Shown here one piece after another: positions 1 through 8,600 of a stretch of DNA of 63,925 nt. Every line of letters begins with the position of its first letter. The first letter of the stretch is position 1. This DNA is from JBCCGI01 sp039029355 (GTDB lineage: Bacteria; Planctomycetota; UBA1135; GCA-002686595): assembly GCA_039029355.1 (NCBI GenBank), contig JBCCGI010000046.1, positions 1 through 63,925 on the forward strand. Direction: 5' to 3'. The notes beneath the pieces are model-generated. The model was not told the origin of the DNA. It ran no database searches and saw only the letters and a program-made list of their open reading frames with translations. Position numbers and translations under genes: made by a program.

Positions 1-685
1 CGACCGGCGCCGGCTCGGCCGGTTGGCTGGCGGTCGGGGCGGCGGCGGGCTCCTCGCCCGCCGCGGGCTGCGGCTCGGGCGCGGCCGGCGCTACGGCCGC
101 GGGCTGGCTCGGAGCCTCCTCGGCGGGGGCGGCCTCGGCGGCTTCCACCGGTGCCGGCTCGGGCTCCGGCTCCGGCGCGGGCGCCGGGGCGGGCTCGACG
201 GCCTCGACCGGGGCCGGCTCGGGCTCGGGAGCGGGCTCCGGGCTCGGCGCGGGGGCCTCGGGCTCTTCGGCCTCGGGCTCCTCGGCGACCGGTGCCGCGG
301 GCTCTTCGGCCGGGGCTTCGTCCGCAGCGGGCTCGACGCTGGGGGCGGGGGCCTCCTCGCCCTCGCTCGCCTCCGGCGCCGCCTCCTCCGCGGGCTCGTC
401 CTCGACCTTCTTCTTCTTCTTGCGCTTGATCTTGAGGCCGCCCATCGTCGTCGAGCTGCTGGAGCTCGACTCGCCGATGATGCCGTAGGCCTCCAGGCGC
501 GCCTGGATCTCGAGGACCTCGAACTCGCTGAGCGCGGTCATGTGGCTCTTCACCTGGGCAAATCCCAGGTCTCGGAGCTTGGCGGCCAGGTCCTGGCCGG
601 ACATGCCGTACTCCTTGGCGAGGTCGTAGATGCGCTTCTTCGGGCTCAACGTGTTCGAGGTGGTTCGAGTTGAATTGTAGGACAC
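1..685 (-). CDS. infB: Translation initiation factor IF-2, N-terminal part (gene runs off the left edge)
   Basis: IF-2 is the GTPase that places initiator tRNA on the 30S subunit. Only the N-terminus lies here. I chose the GTG at 685 as start; it gives a short polar leader and then the IF2_N domain (motif KKRIYDLAKEYGM, later SGQDLAAKLRDLGF), which binds the ribosome and initiator tRNA complex. From about residue 75 a lysine run (KIKRKKKKK) is followed by a long disordered tract of alternating Ala, Glu and Pro up to the edge. The GTPase domains lie outside the window. The gene follows nusA by 45 nt, the usual nusA-infB order. An internal TTG just before SPKKR is an alternative start. Family call firm, start less so. 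Confidence 0.85.
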   Translation of the reverse strand, partial: MSYNSTRTTSNTLSPKKRIYDLAKEYGMSGQDLAAKLRDLGFAQVKSHMTALSEFEVLEIQARLEAYGIIGESSSSSSTTMGGLKIKRKKKKKVEDEPAEEAAPEASEGEEAPAPSVEPAADEAPAEEPAAPVAEEPEAEEPEAPAPSPEPAPEPEPAPVEAVEPAPAPAPEPEPEPAPVEAAEAAPAEEAPSQPAAVAPAAPEPQPAAGEEPAAAPTASQPAEPAPV

Positions 686-730
686 CGACGCCGGGGCAAG
701 GGCTCCGGACCGGTGCGCGACGCGGCCTTT

Positions 731-1903
731 TTAGGCCTCGGCGGTGGGGCCGGCCTCGGCGGGGGTCTTCGGGGCGGGCTCCTGGGCGGCGGCTTCGGCG
801 CCGCCCTCGGCGACCGGTGCGGCCGGCGACTCCGGTGCGGCCTCCGCGGGGCCGCCCTCGGGCTCGGGCGCGCCGAGCTCATCGTCACCTTCCTCAAAGG
901 GCTCACCGTCGGTGTCCCCGTCTAGCGGGAGGGCCGCTCCCATGTTCTCCGCCTCGAACTCCGCGCGCGTCTTGATGTCGATGTCCCAGCCGCAAAGGCG
1001 GCTGGCGAGCCGGACGTTCTGGCCCTTCTTGCCGATCGCCAGCGATTGCTGGTCCTCATCGACGATCACCACCGCCGCGTGGGCGTCCACGTCGGCGTAG
1101 ATGTTGTCGATGTGGATCGCGGCCGGCTTCAGGCCATTCATGATGAGCGTCTCCAGCGAGTCGCTCCAGCGGATGATGTCGATGCGCTCACCGCGCAGCT
1201 CGTCGATCACCGCCTTGATGCGGGAGCCCCGGACGCCCACGCAGGCGCCGATGCAGTCGATTTTGGGATCCTGCGAGATCACGCCCATCTTGGTGCGGTA
1301 GCCAGGCTCCCGCACGACGCGCTTGACCTCGATGATGTTGTCGGCGATCTCCGGGACCTCGAGCTCGAACAGCCGCCGCACCAGGTCCGGGTGCGTGCGG
1401 CTGACGATGATGCGCACGCGCGGGCCGTCCTTGCGGACCTCCAGGACGATCGCGCGGATGCGGTCGCCGGGCGAGAAGGTCTCGCCGCGCACGCGCTCCT
1501 CGCGTGGGAGGTAGGCCTCGGTGCGGCCGAGGTTGATCACCAGGTTGTCGTTCTCGAAGCGCTGCACGGTGCCGTTCACCAGGCTGCCGACCCGCGCCTC
1601 GTACTCGTCGTAGATCACGTCACGCTCGGCCTCGCGGACCTTCTGAAGGAAGGCCTGCTTGCACGCCTGCGCCGCGATCCTGCCCAGCTCGGCGAGGTCG
1701 AACTCGTATTCGCCCTCGTCGTCCTCCACGGCGATCTCCCCGCTCTTGCGGTCGATCGCGACCACGAGGTCCTCGCCGGCGCCCAGACGCTTCTTCACCG
1801 CCGTCGCAATCGCGGTCTCCAAACCTTCGAAAAGGACCTCTTTGGGGATGTCCTTCTCGCGGTGGAGAACGTCGATCATGCGCAGGATGTCTTCCTGATT
1901 CAT
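731..1903 (-). CDS. nusA: Transcription termination/antitermination protein NusA
   Basis: NusA binds RNA polymerase and nascent RNA and modulates pausing, termination and antitermination. In the 390-aa product I see the NusA_N domain (about 1-100), an S1 RNA-binding domain (about 105-175, with VNGTVQRFENDNLVINLGR) and two KH domains (about 175-312; GVRGSRIKAVIDELRGERID and later GKKGQNVRLASRL). The last 78 residues or so are an Ala/Glu/Pro tail that replaces the helical repeats of enterobacterial NusA. The tail resembles in composition the linker of the IF-2 encoded next. No rimP homologue precedes it. The start lacks a Shine-Dalgarno sequence, but the MNQEDILRMIDVLHRE N-terminus fits the family. 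Confidence 0.97.
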   Translation of the reverse strand: MNQEDILRMIDVLHREKDIPKEVLFEGLETAIATAVKKRLGAGEDLVVAIDRKSGEIAVEDDEGEYEFDLAELGRIAAQACKQAFLQKVREAERDVIYDEYEARVGSLVNGTVQRFENDNLVINLGRTEAYLPREERVRGETFSPGDRIRAIVLEVRKDGPRVRIIVSRTHPDLVRRLFELEVPEIADNIIEVKRVVREPGYRTKMGVISQDPKIDCIGACVGVRGSRIKAVIDELRGERIDIIRWSDSLETLIMNGLKPAAIHIDNIYADVDAHAAVVIVDEDQQSLAIGKKGQNVRLASRLCGWDIDIKTRAEFEAENMGAALPLDGDTDGEPFEEGDDELGAPEPEGGPAEAAPESPAAPVAEGGAEAAAQEPAPKTPAEAGPTAEA

Positions 1904-2144
1904 GGAGGGGATGCGTCGTTAGGTTTCTGGAGCGTCGTCGAACCGTCGGACCATCTCTCCGGCGCCCGGCTGCCTGCGGGAGCGATGGGGTAGGGCTGTT
2001 AAATGAACAGGAAGAAGAGGCGCGCCTCTTCCCCTACCTCGAATCCAACGGAGCGAGACGCCCCGTCCGTATTTAAGGCGGCGCAGTCTGCTATATCTAG
2101 GGAATCGAGTCAACGACGTCCGACGCGTGCCGTGAACGCGGCCC
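1904..2144. other. Divergent intergenic region between nusA and the sigma-54-type activator gene
   Basis: This 241-nt gap must hold promoters for both directions. It is noticeably more AT-rich than its flanks. On the plus strand CGTATTTAAG (2069-2078) is followed by TATATCT at 2092-2098. On the minus strand TTGACT (complement of 2108-2113) points toward nusA, but no -10 hexamer sits at a normal spacing. I do not call a specific promoter. Short open frames here have no family features and no homology I recognise. Confidence 0.5.
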
Positions 2145-3146
2145 ATGAGACGGACTTCACCCCGCCGTATGCCGGATCTAAGCGCTTATCTGACTGGGTC
2201 TTGTGAGTCCTTCCGGAGGTTCGTTGACGAGCTCGAGGCGGTCGCCACCAGCGACGCCACGGTGCTCTTCCAGGGCGAGAGCGGCGTGGGCAAGGGCGCG
2301 GCCGCCCGCGCGCTCCACGCGGCGAGTCCGCGCGCGTCGGGCCCCTTCTGCATCGTCAGCCTCGCCGCCCTGGCCCCGACGTTGATCGAATCGGCCCTCT
2401 TCGGGCACGAGCAGGGGGCCTTCACGGGCGCCAGCCGGGCCCGGTTGGGGCTGTTCCGGCAGGCGCACGGCGGCTCGCTCGTGCTGGACGACGTGGACCT
2501 CCTGCCGCGCGAGGCCCAGGTGAAGCTGCTGCGCGTGCTCCAGGAGCGCGTCGTCGAGCCGCTCGGCGCCGAGGAGCCGGTCCCGATCGACGTGCGCGTG
2601 ATCGCCACCACCAACCGCGACCTGCGGACGGAGGTCGAGGACGGCGCCTTCCGCGAGGACCTCTTCTACCGCCTCGCGGTCGTCACGCTCGCCGTCCCGC
2701 CGCTGCGGGCGCGCCGCGGCGACCTCGAGGCGCTGGTGGGCCGCCTGTCCGAGCGGGTGGCCGAGCGTCTGGGCACCCCGCGCCGCGAGCTGTCGCCCGC
2801 GGCGCTGGAGCGCCTCGCGGCCCACCCCTGGCCCGGCAACGTCCGCGAGCTGGAGAACGCCCTGGAGCGCATCCACGTGCTGGGCGGCGGCGGGCCCGTC
2901 CAGATCGGCGAGCTGGGCTTCCTCGACGAATCGGTCGCCGGACGGGCCGACGACCTGGCCCGCGCGGCCCTTGCGGCCGGGCTGGTTGTGGACGACATGG
3001 CTCTGGCGATGATGCAGCTGGCCCTGGCCGAGGAGCGCGGCAACGTCAGCGCCGCGGCGCGGCGGGTCGGGCTCACGCGCCGCGCCTTCGACTACCGCAT
3101 GTCCCGCGCCGACGACGGCGCGGACCCTCAAGAAGACGACGCATGA
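2145..3146 (+). CDS. Stand-alone sigma-54-type AAA+ activator with C-terminal Fis-like helix-turn-helix
   Basis: Bacterial enhancer-binding proteins of this family use ATP to remodel sigma-54 RNA polymerase. The protein begins almost directly with the AAA+ core: Walker A GESGVGKG (about 44-51), the sigma-54 contact loop GAFTGA (91-96), a Walker B-like LVLDDVD, and the VRVIATTNRDL and HPWPGNVRELENAL motifs. The end carries a Fis-type helix-turn-helix (GNVSAAARRVGLTRRAFDYR). There is no receiver, GAF or PAS domain, as in PspF, so its activity must be set by a partner or by expression. Start: ATG at 2145, or ATG at 2169 (MPDLSAYL), which is nearer to where homologues usually begin. It overlaps the next gene by 4 nt, so the two are translationally coupled. 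Confidence 0.9.
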   Translation: MRRTSPRRMPDLSAYLTGSCESFRRFVDELEAVATSDATVLFQGESGVGKGAAARALHAASPRASGPFCIVSLAALAPTLIESALFGHEQGAFTGASRARLGLFRQAHGGSLVLDDVDLLPREAQVKLLRVLQERVVEPLGAEEPVPIDVRVIATTNRDLRTEVEDGAFREDLFYRLAVVTLAVPPLRARRGDLEALVGRLSERVAERLGTPRRELSPAALERLAAHPWPGNVRELENALERIHVLGGGGPVQIGELGFLDESVAGRADDLARAALAAGLVVDDMALAMMQLALAEERGNVSAAARRVGLTRRAFDYRMSRADDGADPQEDDA

Positions 3147-5629
3147 TCCGCCGCCTGGTCCTCCCGCTCTCCGCCCTGGCCGTGCTCGCGCTCGGCGCGC
3201 CCTCCGCCGGGGCCGGAGCGATCGCCGACGCCATCGACGAAGCCTGGGCGGCCCTCGACGCGGCCCGCGGCGAACAGTGGTCCACCCGGCGCGCCGCGCT
3301 GGTCGAGCTCGGCCCCGCGGCCGCCGCGCGCGGCCTGTCCACGGTTCCCGGCGCCGGCCGCGCCGCGCGGCGCACCCGGGCGGGGATCGCCAGGGAGATC
3401 GGCGACGCCGCGTGCATCGCACCGGCGGTCGAGCTCCTGACCGACCCCGACGCCGAGGTGCGCCTGGACGCGGTGCGGCTGCTCGGCGAGCGGCGGCTGG
3501 AGCGCGCCGACACCGCGGTCCGCATCGCCGCGCTCGCGGACGCCGCGCTGGGCGACGAGAGCCGCGAGGTGCGCGCCGCCGCGATCGAGTCCCTGGCCGC
3601 GGTCGACGACCCCGCGGCGATCGCGCGCCTCGACGCGCTGCTCGACGAGCTCGCGCCGCGCGACCGCGGCTTCGCGGCCGAGCAGCTGGCCGACCACGCC
3701 GGCGCGCGCGAGCGCCTGGTGCGCCGCGTGTCGCGCGCCTTCGCCGGCGACGGCGAGGGCGAGCGCGCGCTCGACAAGCGCTCGCTGGCGGTGCTGCTCG
3801 ACGAGTACGGCGACGCGCTGGCCCAGCTCCCCGGCGGCGGCACCGGCGCGGCCGAGCGCCGGCCGCTGGTCGTCGGGCGCCGCCATCCCTCGGGGATGGT
3901 GCGACTCGCGGCCGGGACCGCCCTCGACAACCTGCTCGGGCGGCTGGCGCAGATGGGCGAGTTGGAGCGCGCCTACGACGTTCTGGCCGGGCTGATGGCC
4001 GACGGGCTGGACCCGCTCGACGCCCACTATCGCCGCGCGACGCTGTCGCTCGGCTCCAGCCCCTCGTCGGTCGAGGCCGGCGAGTCCGCCGCCGCGATCC
4101 TGACCCTGGCCCGGCCGCGCGACGACATCGAGGGGCGCGAGTGGCGCGTGCGCGGTGCGCTCCTCGCCGCCGCCGCGGAGGCGTCCGGCGAGGACTTCCC
4201 GGCCGCGCGCACCTACCTGGGCGAGGCCGCGCGCGCGCTCGACGGGCTGACCGCCGAGCGCGGCGAGCTCGTGCCTTCGGCCTTCCGCCCCGCGATCGGC
4301 AACGTCGACCACGCGGTCGGGCTGCGCCTGCTGCGCTGCTCGGTCGACCTGTGGACCGCGTTGACGTGGCTGGCCGAAGGGCGCGAGCCGTCGGATCCGG
4401 AGCTCCTGGCGCTGCTGCGCGCCATGCACGTACGCCAGCTGCGGGCGCAGCTTCTCGCGGTGCGGGGCCGCTCGCGTGTCGTGGCCGATGGCTTTCAGGT
4501 GCTGCTCGACGATGCCCTGGGTCCGCTGCGGCTGCTGCTGTCGAACACCGAGTCGGCGGTCTGGACGCCGGCCCGTTCGCACCTCCTGCAGCTGCGTCTC
4601 GGCGAGGGGCTGGCGGGGGTGTCGGCGCTCGAGATGCCCGGCTTCGCGCCCGCGTCGCCCGAGCCGATCTTCCACGACCCGCTGGCCGACCCCGAGCGCC
4701 GCCGGCTGCTCGAGGAGATCCAGGCCGCCTCGCTGGAGGCGGTCGAGAAGGACCTCCTGGAGGAGGCCGACCGCGACGAGCCGGACGAGTCCAAGCAGCA
4801 CCGCCTGCTGCGCTACCGCCAGTTCCTCTACAGCGAGGTGCAGAAGATGCGCGACGGGTCGCTCGACCCGCTGCGCCGCTACCGCGTCGCCTCGAACTCG
4901 GCGCTCGACCTCTCCTACGACCTGCGCGCGGACGGCAGCTCGACCGAGGCGCGCCTCCTGTCGGAGCGCATGAAGCTCGACCTCTTCGCCGCCGCCGCCC
5001 AGGGCGGGGGCTCGGTGCCCGAGGTGTTGATCGCGCGCCTCGAGGTCTCGGTCGGCTCGTCGTGGATGGACGAAGGCGAGCCGGAGAAGGCCGAACGCGC
5101 GTTCCTCCAGGCCGAGGGCCGGCTTGCGGCCTACGAGGAGGACCTGGCCGAGCGCAGCGGCGAGGGGCGCGGCGACCCCGAGCTGCGGGCGAGCTACGCC
5201 GCGGCGCTGCTTCAGGCGCGCTCGCTGCGCGCCGACGTCCTGCTCAGCCTGGCGGTCAACGCCAACGTGCGGATGGGCGACAGCGAGAAGGCGCTCTCCT
5301 ACTTCGAGCGCGCCTTCGACCTCAAGCGCAGCGACTTCATGCGCGTGCTGCTCGCCTGCTACCGCGCGCGCGACGGCCGCTTCAGCGAAGCGCGCCAGGT
5401 GCTGGGCGAGGTCGCTCCGAACCCGGCGCTCTACTACAACCTCGCGTGCACCCACGCGCTCCTCGGGGAGACCGAGCTGGCGCTCGACTACCTCGCGCGC
5501 GAGCTCGACGAGAACCACGCGAGCGAGCGCTCGCGCGACCGCCAGAAGGAGTGGGCCGCGGGCGATCCGGACCTGGCTCCGCTGCGCGGGCACCCGCGCT
5601 TCGAGCGGCTGGTGAAGGTGGACGGCTGA
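3143..5629 (+). CDS. Secreted HEAT-repeat/TPR-repeat protein, function unknown
   Basis: This 828-aa product opens with a signal peptide (MIRRLVLPLSALAVLALG, cleavage near AGA). Residues about 30-200 are HEAT-like helices (DPDAEVRLDAVRLLGERRL; SREVRAAAIESLAAVDDP). The long middle is helical and Ala/Arg/Leu rich, and the C-terminal 200 residues or so carry tetratricopeptide repeats ending in a recurring TPR-type tail (ALYYNLACTHALLGE, then DPDLAPLRGHPRFERL). No catalytic motif is visible. Its ATG overlaps the stop of the sigma-54-type activator gene (ATGA), so they form a two-gene operon. A periplasmic scaffold or a sensor linked to the activator is possible, but that is inference. Confidence 0.85.
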   Translation: MIRRLVLPLSALAVLALGAPSAGAGAIADAIDEAWAALDAARGEQWSTRRAALVELGPAAAARGLSTVPGAGRAARRTRAGIAREIGDAACIAPAVELLTDPDAEVRLDAVRLLGERRLERADTAVRIAALADAALGDESREVRAAAIESLAAVDDPAAIARLDALLDELAPRDRGFAAEQLADHAGARERLVRRVSRAFAGDGEGERALDKRSLAVLLDEYGDALAQLPGGGTGAAERRPLVVGRRHPSGMVRLAAGTALDNLLGRLAQMGELERAYDVLAGLMADGLDPLDAHYRRATLSLGSSPSSVEAGESAAAILTLARPRDDIEGREWRVRGALLAAAAEASGEDFPAARTYLGEAARALDGLTAERGELVPSAFRPAIGNVDHAVGLRLLRCSVDLWTALTWLAEGREPSDPELLALLRAMHVRQLRAQLLAVRGRSRVVADGFQVLLDDALGPLRLLLSNTESAVWTPARSHLLQLRLGEGLAGVSALEMPGFAPASPEPIFHDPLADPERRRLLEEIQAASLEAVEKDLLEEADRDEPDESKQHRLLRYRQFLYSEVQKMRDGSLDPLRRYRVASNSALDLSYDLRADGSSTEARLLSERMKLDLFAAAAQGGGSVPEVLIARLEVSVGSSWMDEGEPEKAERAFLQAEGRLAAYEEDLAERSGEGRGDPELRASYAAALLQARSLRADVLLSLAVNANVRMGDSEKALSYFERAFDLKRSDFMRVLLACYRARDGRFSEARQVLGEVAPNPALYYNLACTHALLGETELALDYLARELDENHASERSRDRQKEWAAGDPDLAPLRGHPRFERLVKVDG

Positions 5630-5630
5630 C

Positions 5631-5644
5631 GCGGCCGAGGCCGC
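5631..5644. terminator. Short perfect palindrome between two convergent genes, possible terminator
   Basis: GCGGCC-GA-GGCCGC forms a 6-bp hairpin in the 35-nt gap between convergent stop codons at 5629 and 5665. No T-run follows on either strand, so a Rho-independent function is not demonstrated. Confidence 0.25.
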
Positions 5645-5664
5645 GCCGCCGTCGCTTGCTGTCG

Positions 5665-8600
5665 CTACGGCGCCAACAGGAACGCCGCGACGAAGCCCTG
5701 GGCGTTGCTGCCCAGGTCGGCGTCGAAGTCGGGTGCGGTGAGGTCCGCACCTCCGAAGTTCGCCTGGCCGTGGAAGACACCGGTCACGACCAGCCCGACC
5801 GCGTCGCCGCTGACCTGGTCGTAGACCACCTCGACCGCCGTGCCCCAGTCGTTCCACGCGCCGCCGCCTGAGAGCAGCCACTCGGCCGTCGCGCCGTCGC
5901 CGTTCGCCGCGTCGTCGGGGAACTTGGCCAGCATCACGTCCGAGCGCCCGATCGCGTCCGCGCGGTGCACGGTGAAGCCCGCGGAGAGCAGCGCGATGTG
6001 CTCGCGGAACGAGCCCGTGCGGTAGGCGGCGTCGGGGGAGAGCGCCTGGTAGCGCTTGACCCCGAGCCCCTGGGCGCCTTCGCCCGGCGACAGGCCGTAC
6101 TCGCGGGTCGGGTCGAGGTCGACCGCCGTGCCCGGGTTGACGTGGAGGTCGCGGTTGACCTCGAGCACCTGCCCGGTGGCCGGCGCGTAGTGCACCCGCA
6201 CGAAGCAGTGCTCCTTCAGGAGGCTCGTCGGCACGCCCTCGATCTCGTCGTCGAGCACGATCGACGCGCCGGAGGACCCGCAAGCGGAGTTGATGGCGCT
6301 GTCGAAGGACGGCCGCTCGAAGGTCTGCACGTGCGCGACCACCGTGCCCGCGGTCGAGTCGTAGTCGAGCTGTACGGCGCGGTCGAGGTAGCCTCCGCCG
6401 CCGCGCGCCAGCCAGACCACGTTGCCGAAGAGGTCCAGGCGCGCCACGAAGGCGTCGCCCGAGCCGGCGTCGACGACCGAGCAGCCGCCGAAGGGCAGCT
6501 CGTCGCGGAACTCTCCCGCCACGTAGATGTCGAGGCCGTTGACCAGCACGTCGTAGACGTAGTCGTTCTCGGATCCGCCCAGGTCGATCGACCACGCGTG
6601 CGACGGCGGCGTCGCGGCCGCGTCCGGGAAGTTGAGGTTGTGGAAGGTCGAGCCGATGCCGTCGAGCTCGACGTAGCGCAGGCCGTCGTAGAGCTTGCCG
6701 TTGGCCTCGAACTGCAGCGTGTACTGGTCCGCCGGGTTGGCGACGGCCGCGTTGCGGAAGTCGATCTCGGCCTCGGCCCAGGTCGGGTCGGTGGCGAGGT
6801 GGTCCTCGAGCACGTGCTTGCGCTCCTCAGCGAGCGGGCGCGCGTCGGTGGCGGTCGCGTCGAAGTGGGCGTTGACGCGCAGGAAGTCGAACTTCTGGTT
6901 GGCGGTGTCCTTGGTGACGTGGTCGAGGTACTCGAACGCGACGGTCGCGTCGTACTGGCTCCCGGAGAGGAGCGCGCCCGCCTTGACGCCGGGGTAGCCG
7001 GGCAGGTCATAGCTCCAGTCGACGCCGAACTCGGCGACCTTGCCGAGCACGGTCGACTGCATCCAAAGCCCCTGCTCGCAGGCCGGGAGGGCGAGCGGCG
7101 TGGTGAGCGGAACCCCGCCGCCCGGCGTCGCGGTCAGGTCCAGGCCGAAGGAGTTGGGCGGGCAGCCGCCGCCGTTGTCGTGCTCCCACCGGAAGCTGAA
7201 GCGCGTGTTGACGATGCGCGCCGCGCGGAAGAGCCGCAGCGAGCTCTCGAGCGCGTCCAGGCGCGACTCGATGCCGGCGACGTCCTTGGCCGCGGCGCCC
7301 AGCGCCAAGAGGTCGTCGCGGATCGCGTCGGCGTCGGCGGTCGCCGCGATGAGCTCGGCCGGCAGCGTCGAGCCCGCGCGCTCGACCGCGCTCGTCAGGT
7401 CCTCGATGGACCCGCGCAGCTCGTAGAGGCGCTCGGGCGCGCGCAGCAGCCGCCGCAGGCGCCGGACGTCGGAGGCGTTGGGCGGGTCGTTGTCCGCGAG
7501 CGGGCTGGTCTTCCAGCGCGCGAGCTGCTCGGTCAGGTACTCGACGTCCTGGAAGCCGCGCTCGCGCGTCGGCTCGATCACGTGGCCCTCCTTGAAGCCG
7601 TTGAAGCTCATGAGCCAGGCCACGCGCCGGTCGCGGTCGCGCAGCTCGTCGAAGGTGGAGTGCAGCAGCCGCGTGCCGCCCGGGTCCTCCCAGGCGATGT
7701 AGCGCTTGTCGTCGAACGGGTTCCAGTCGTGCGACTTGGTGTCGTTAAAGCCGGTGAAGACGGCGCCGTAGAAGTCGAAGCCCGGGTTCGCGCCCGGGAC
7801 GAGCGCGCCCGAGACGTCCTCGGCCACCGCCAGCTCGCCGTTGAGGATGCGCCACTGGTTCTCCTCGTTGTTGAGCCGCACGTGGAGCTCCAGCTGATCG
7901 CGCACGGTCGAGAAGGCGGTCGCCGGGTAGTAGGTGTCGAAGACCGGCGCCAACGGATCGAACTCGAAGGTGACGTTGGACTTCGACCACTGCGCGAAGG
8001 CGTCGACCTGCTCGGAGATGCCGTCGGCCGCCGCCGGCGAGGTCGGCGTGTCGCCGGTCGGGCGCAGCAGCGCGACCTGCGGGTCGGTCGGATAGCTCTG
8101 CTGGAGCAGCTCGATGTCGGCGGCGTCGAGACCGTGCACCCAGTACCAGCCCTGGGCGAGGTTGAAGATCTCCCTGCCGTCGAAGAGCGGCGCGATCCCG
8201 CCCAGCTTGCCGGAGACCAGCGCCGCCATGGCGGCGGGGTCGGGGCCGGTGGGGGGGACGTCGACCGGCTCGAGGGTGGTCGTCGCCATCGGCTGGCTCC
8301 CCTGAGCGGCGATCATCGAGTCCAGCGAGGCGTCGATCACCGAGCCGAGCTCGCCCCACTCATGGAACAGGCCCTCGATGCCGGCGAGGCGCGCGAGGAG
8401 CACGTGGTACTCCGACGTCGGGCGCAGCGAGTCGTCGTAGTAGCCGATGCGCGGCGTAAGCGAGGGCGCGGCGTTCTTCAGCTCGGGCGCGAGGTGGTTC
8501 TCGCCCAACCAGGTCAGCAGCTTGCGACGCTCGTCCCCCGACGCGTCCACGTCCGAGGAGTCCACGAACTCGTCCATCCGCACCCAGTGCGTGTTGCGGT

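Noticed and set aside
1919..2206. Short open frames on both strands between nusA and the sigma-54-type activator, checked as possible rimP or leader peptides
   Set aside because: None shows RimP motifs or a ribosome site, and composition is unlike neighbouring genes.
3128..6595. Minus-strand open frame of about 1,155 codons opposite the HEAT/TPR gene
   Set aside because: It crosses the convergent boundary, has no family features, and would replace two well-formed genes.
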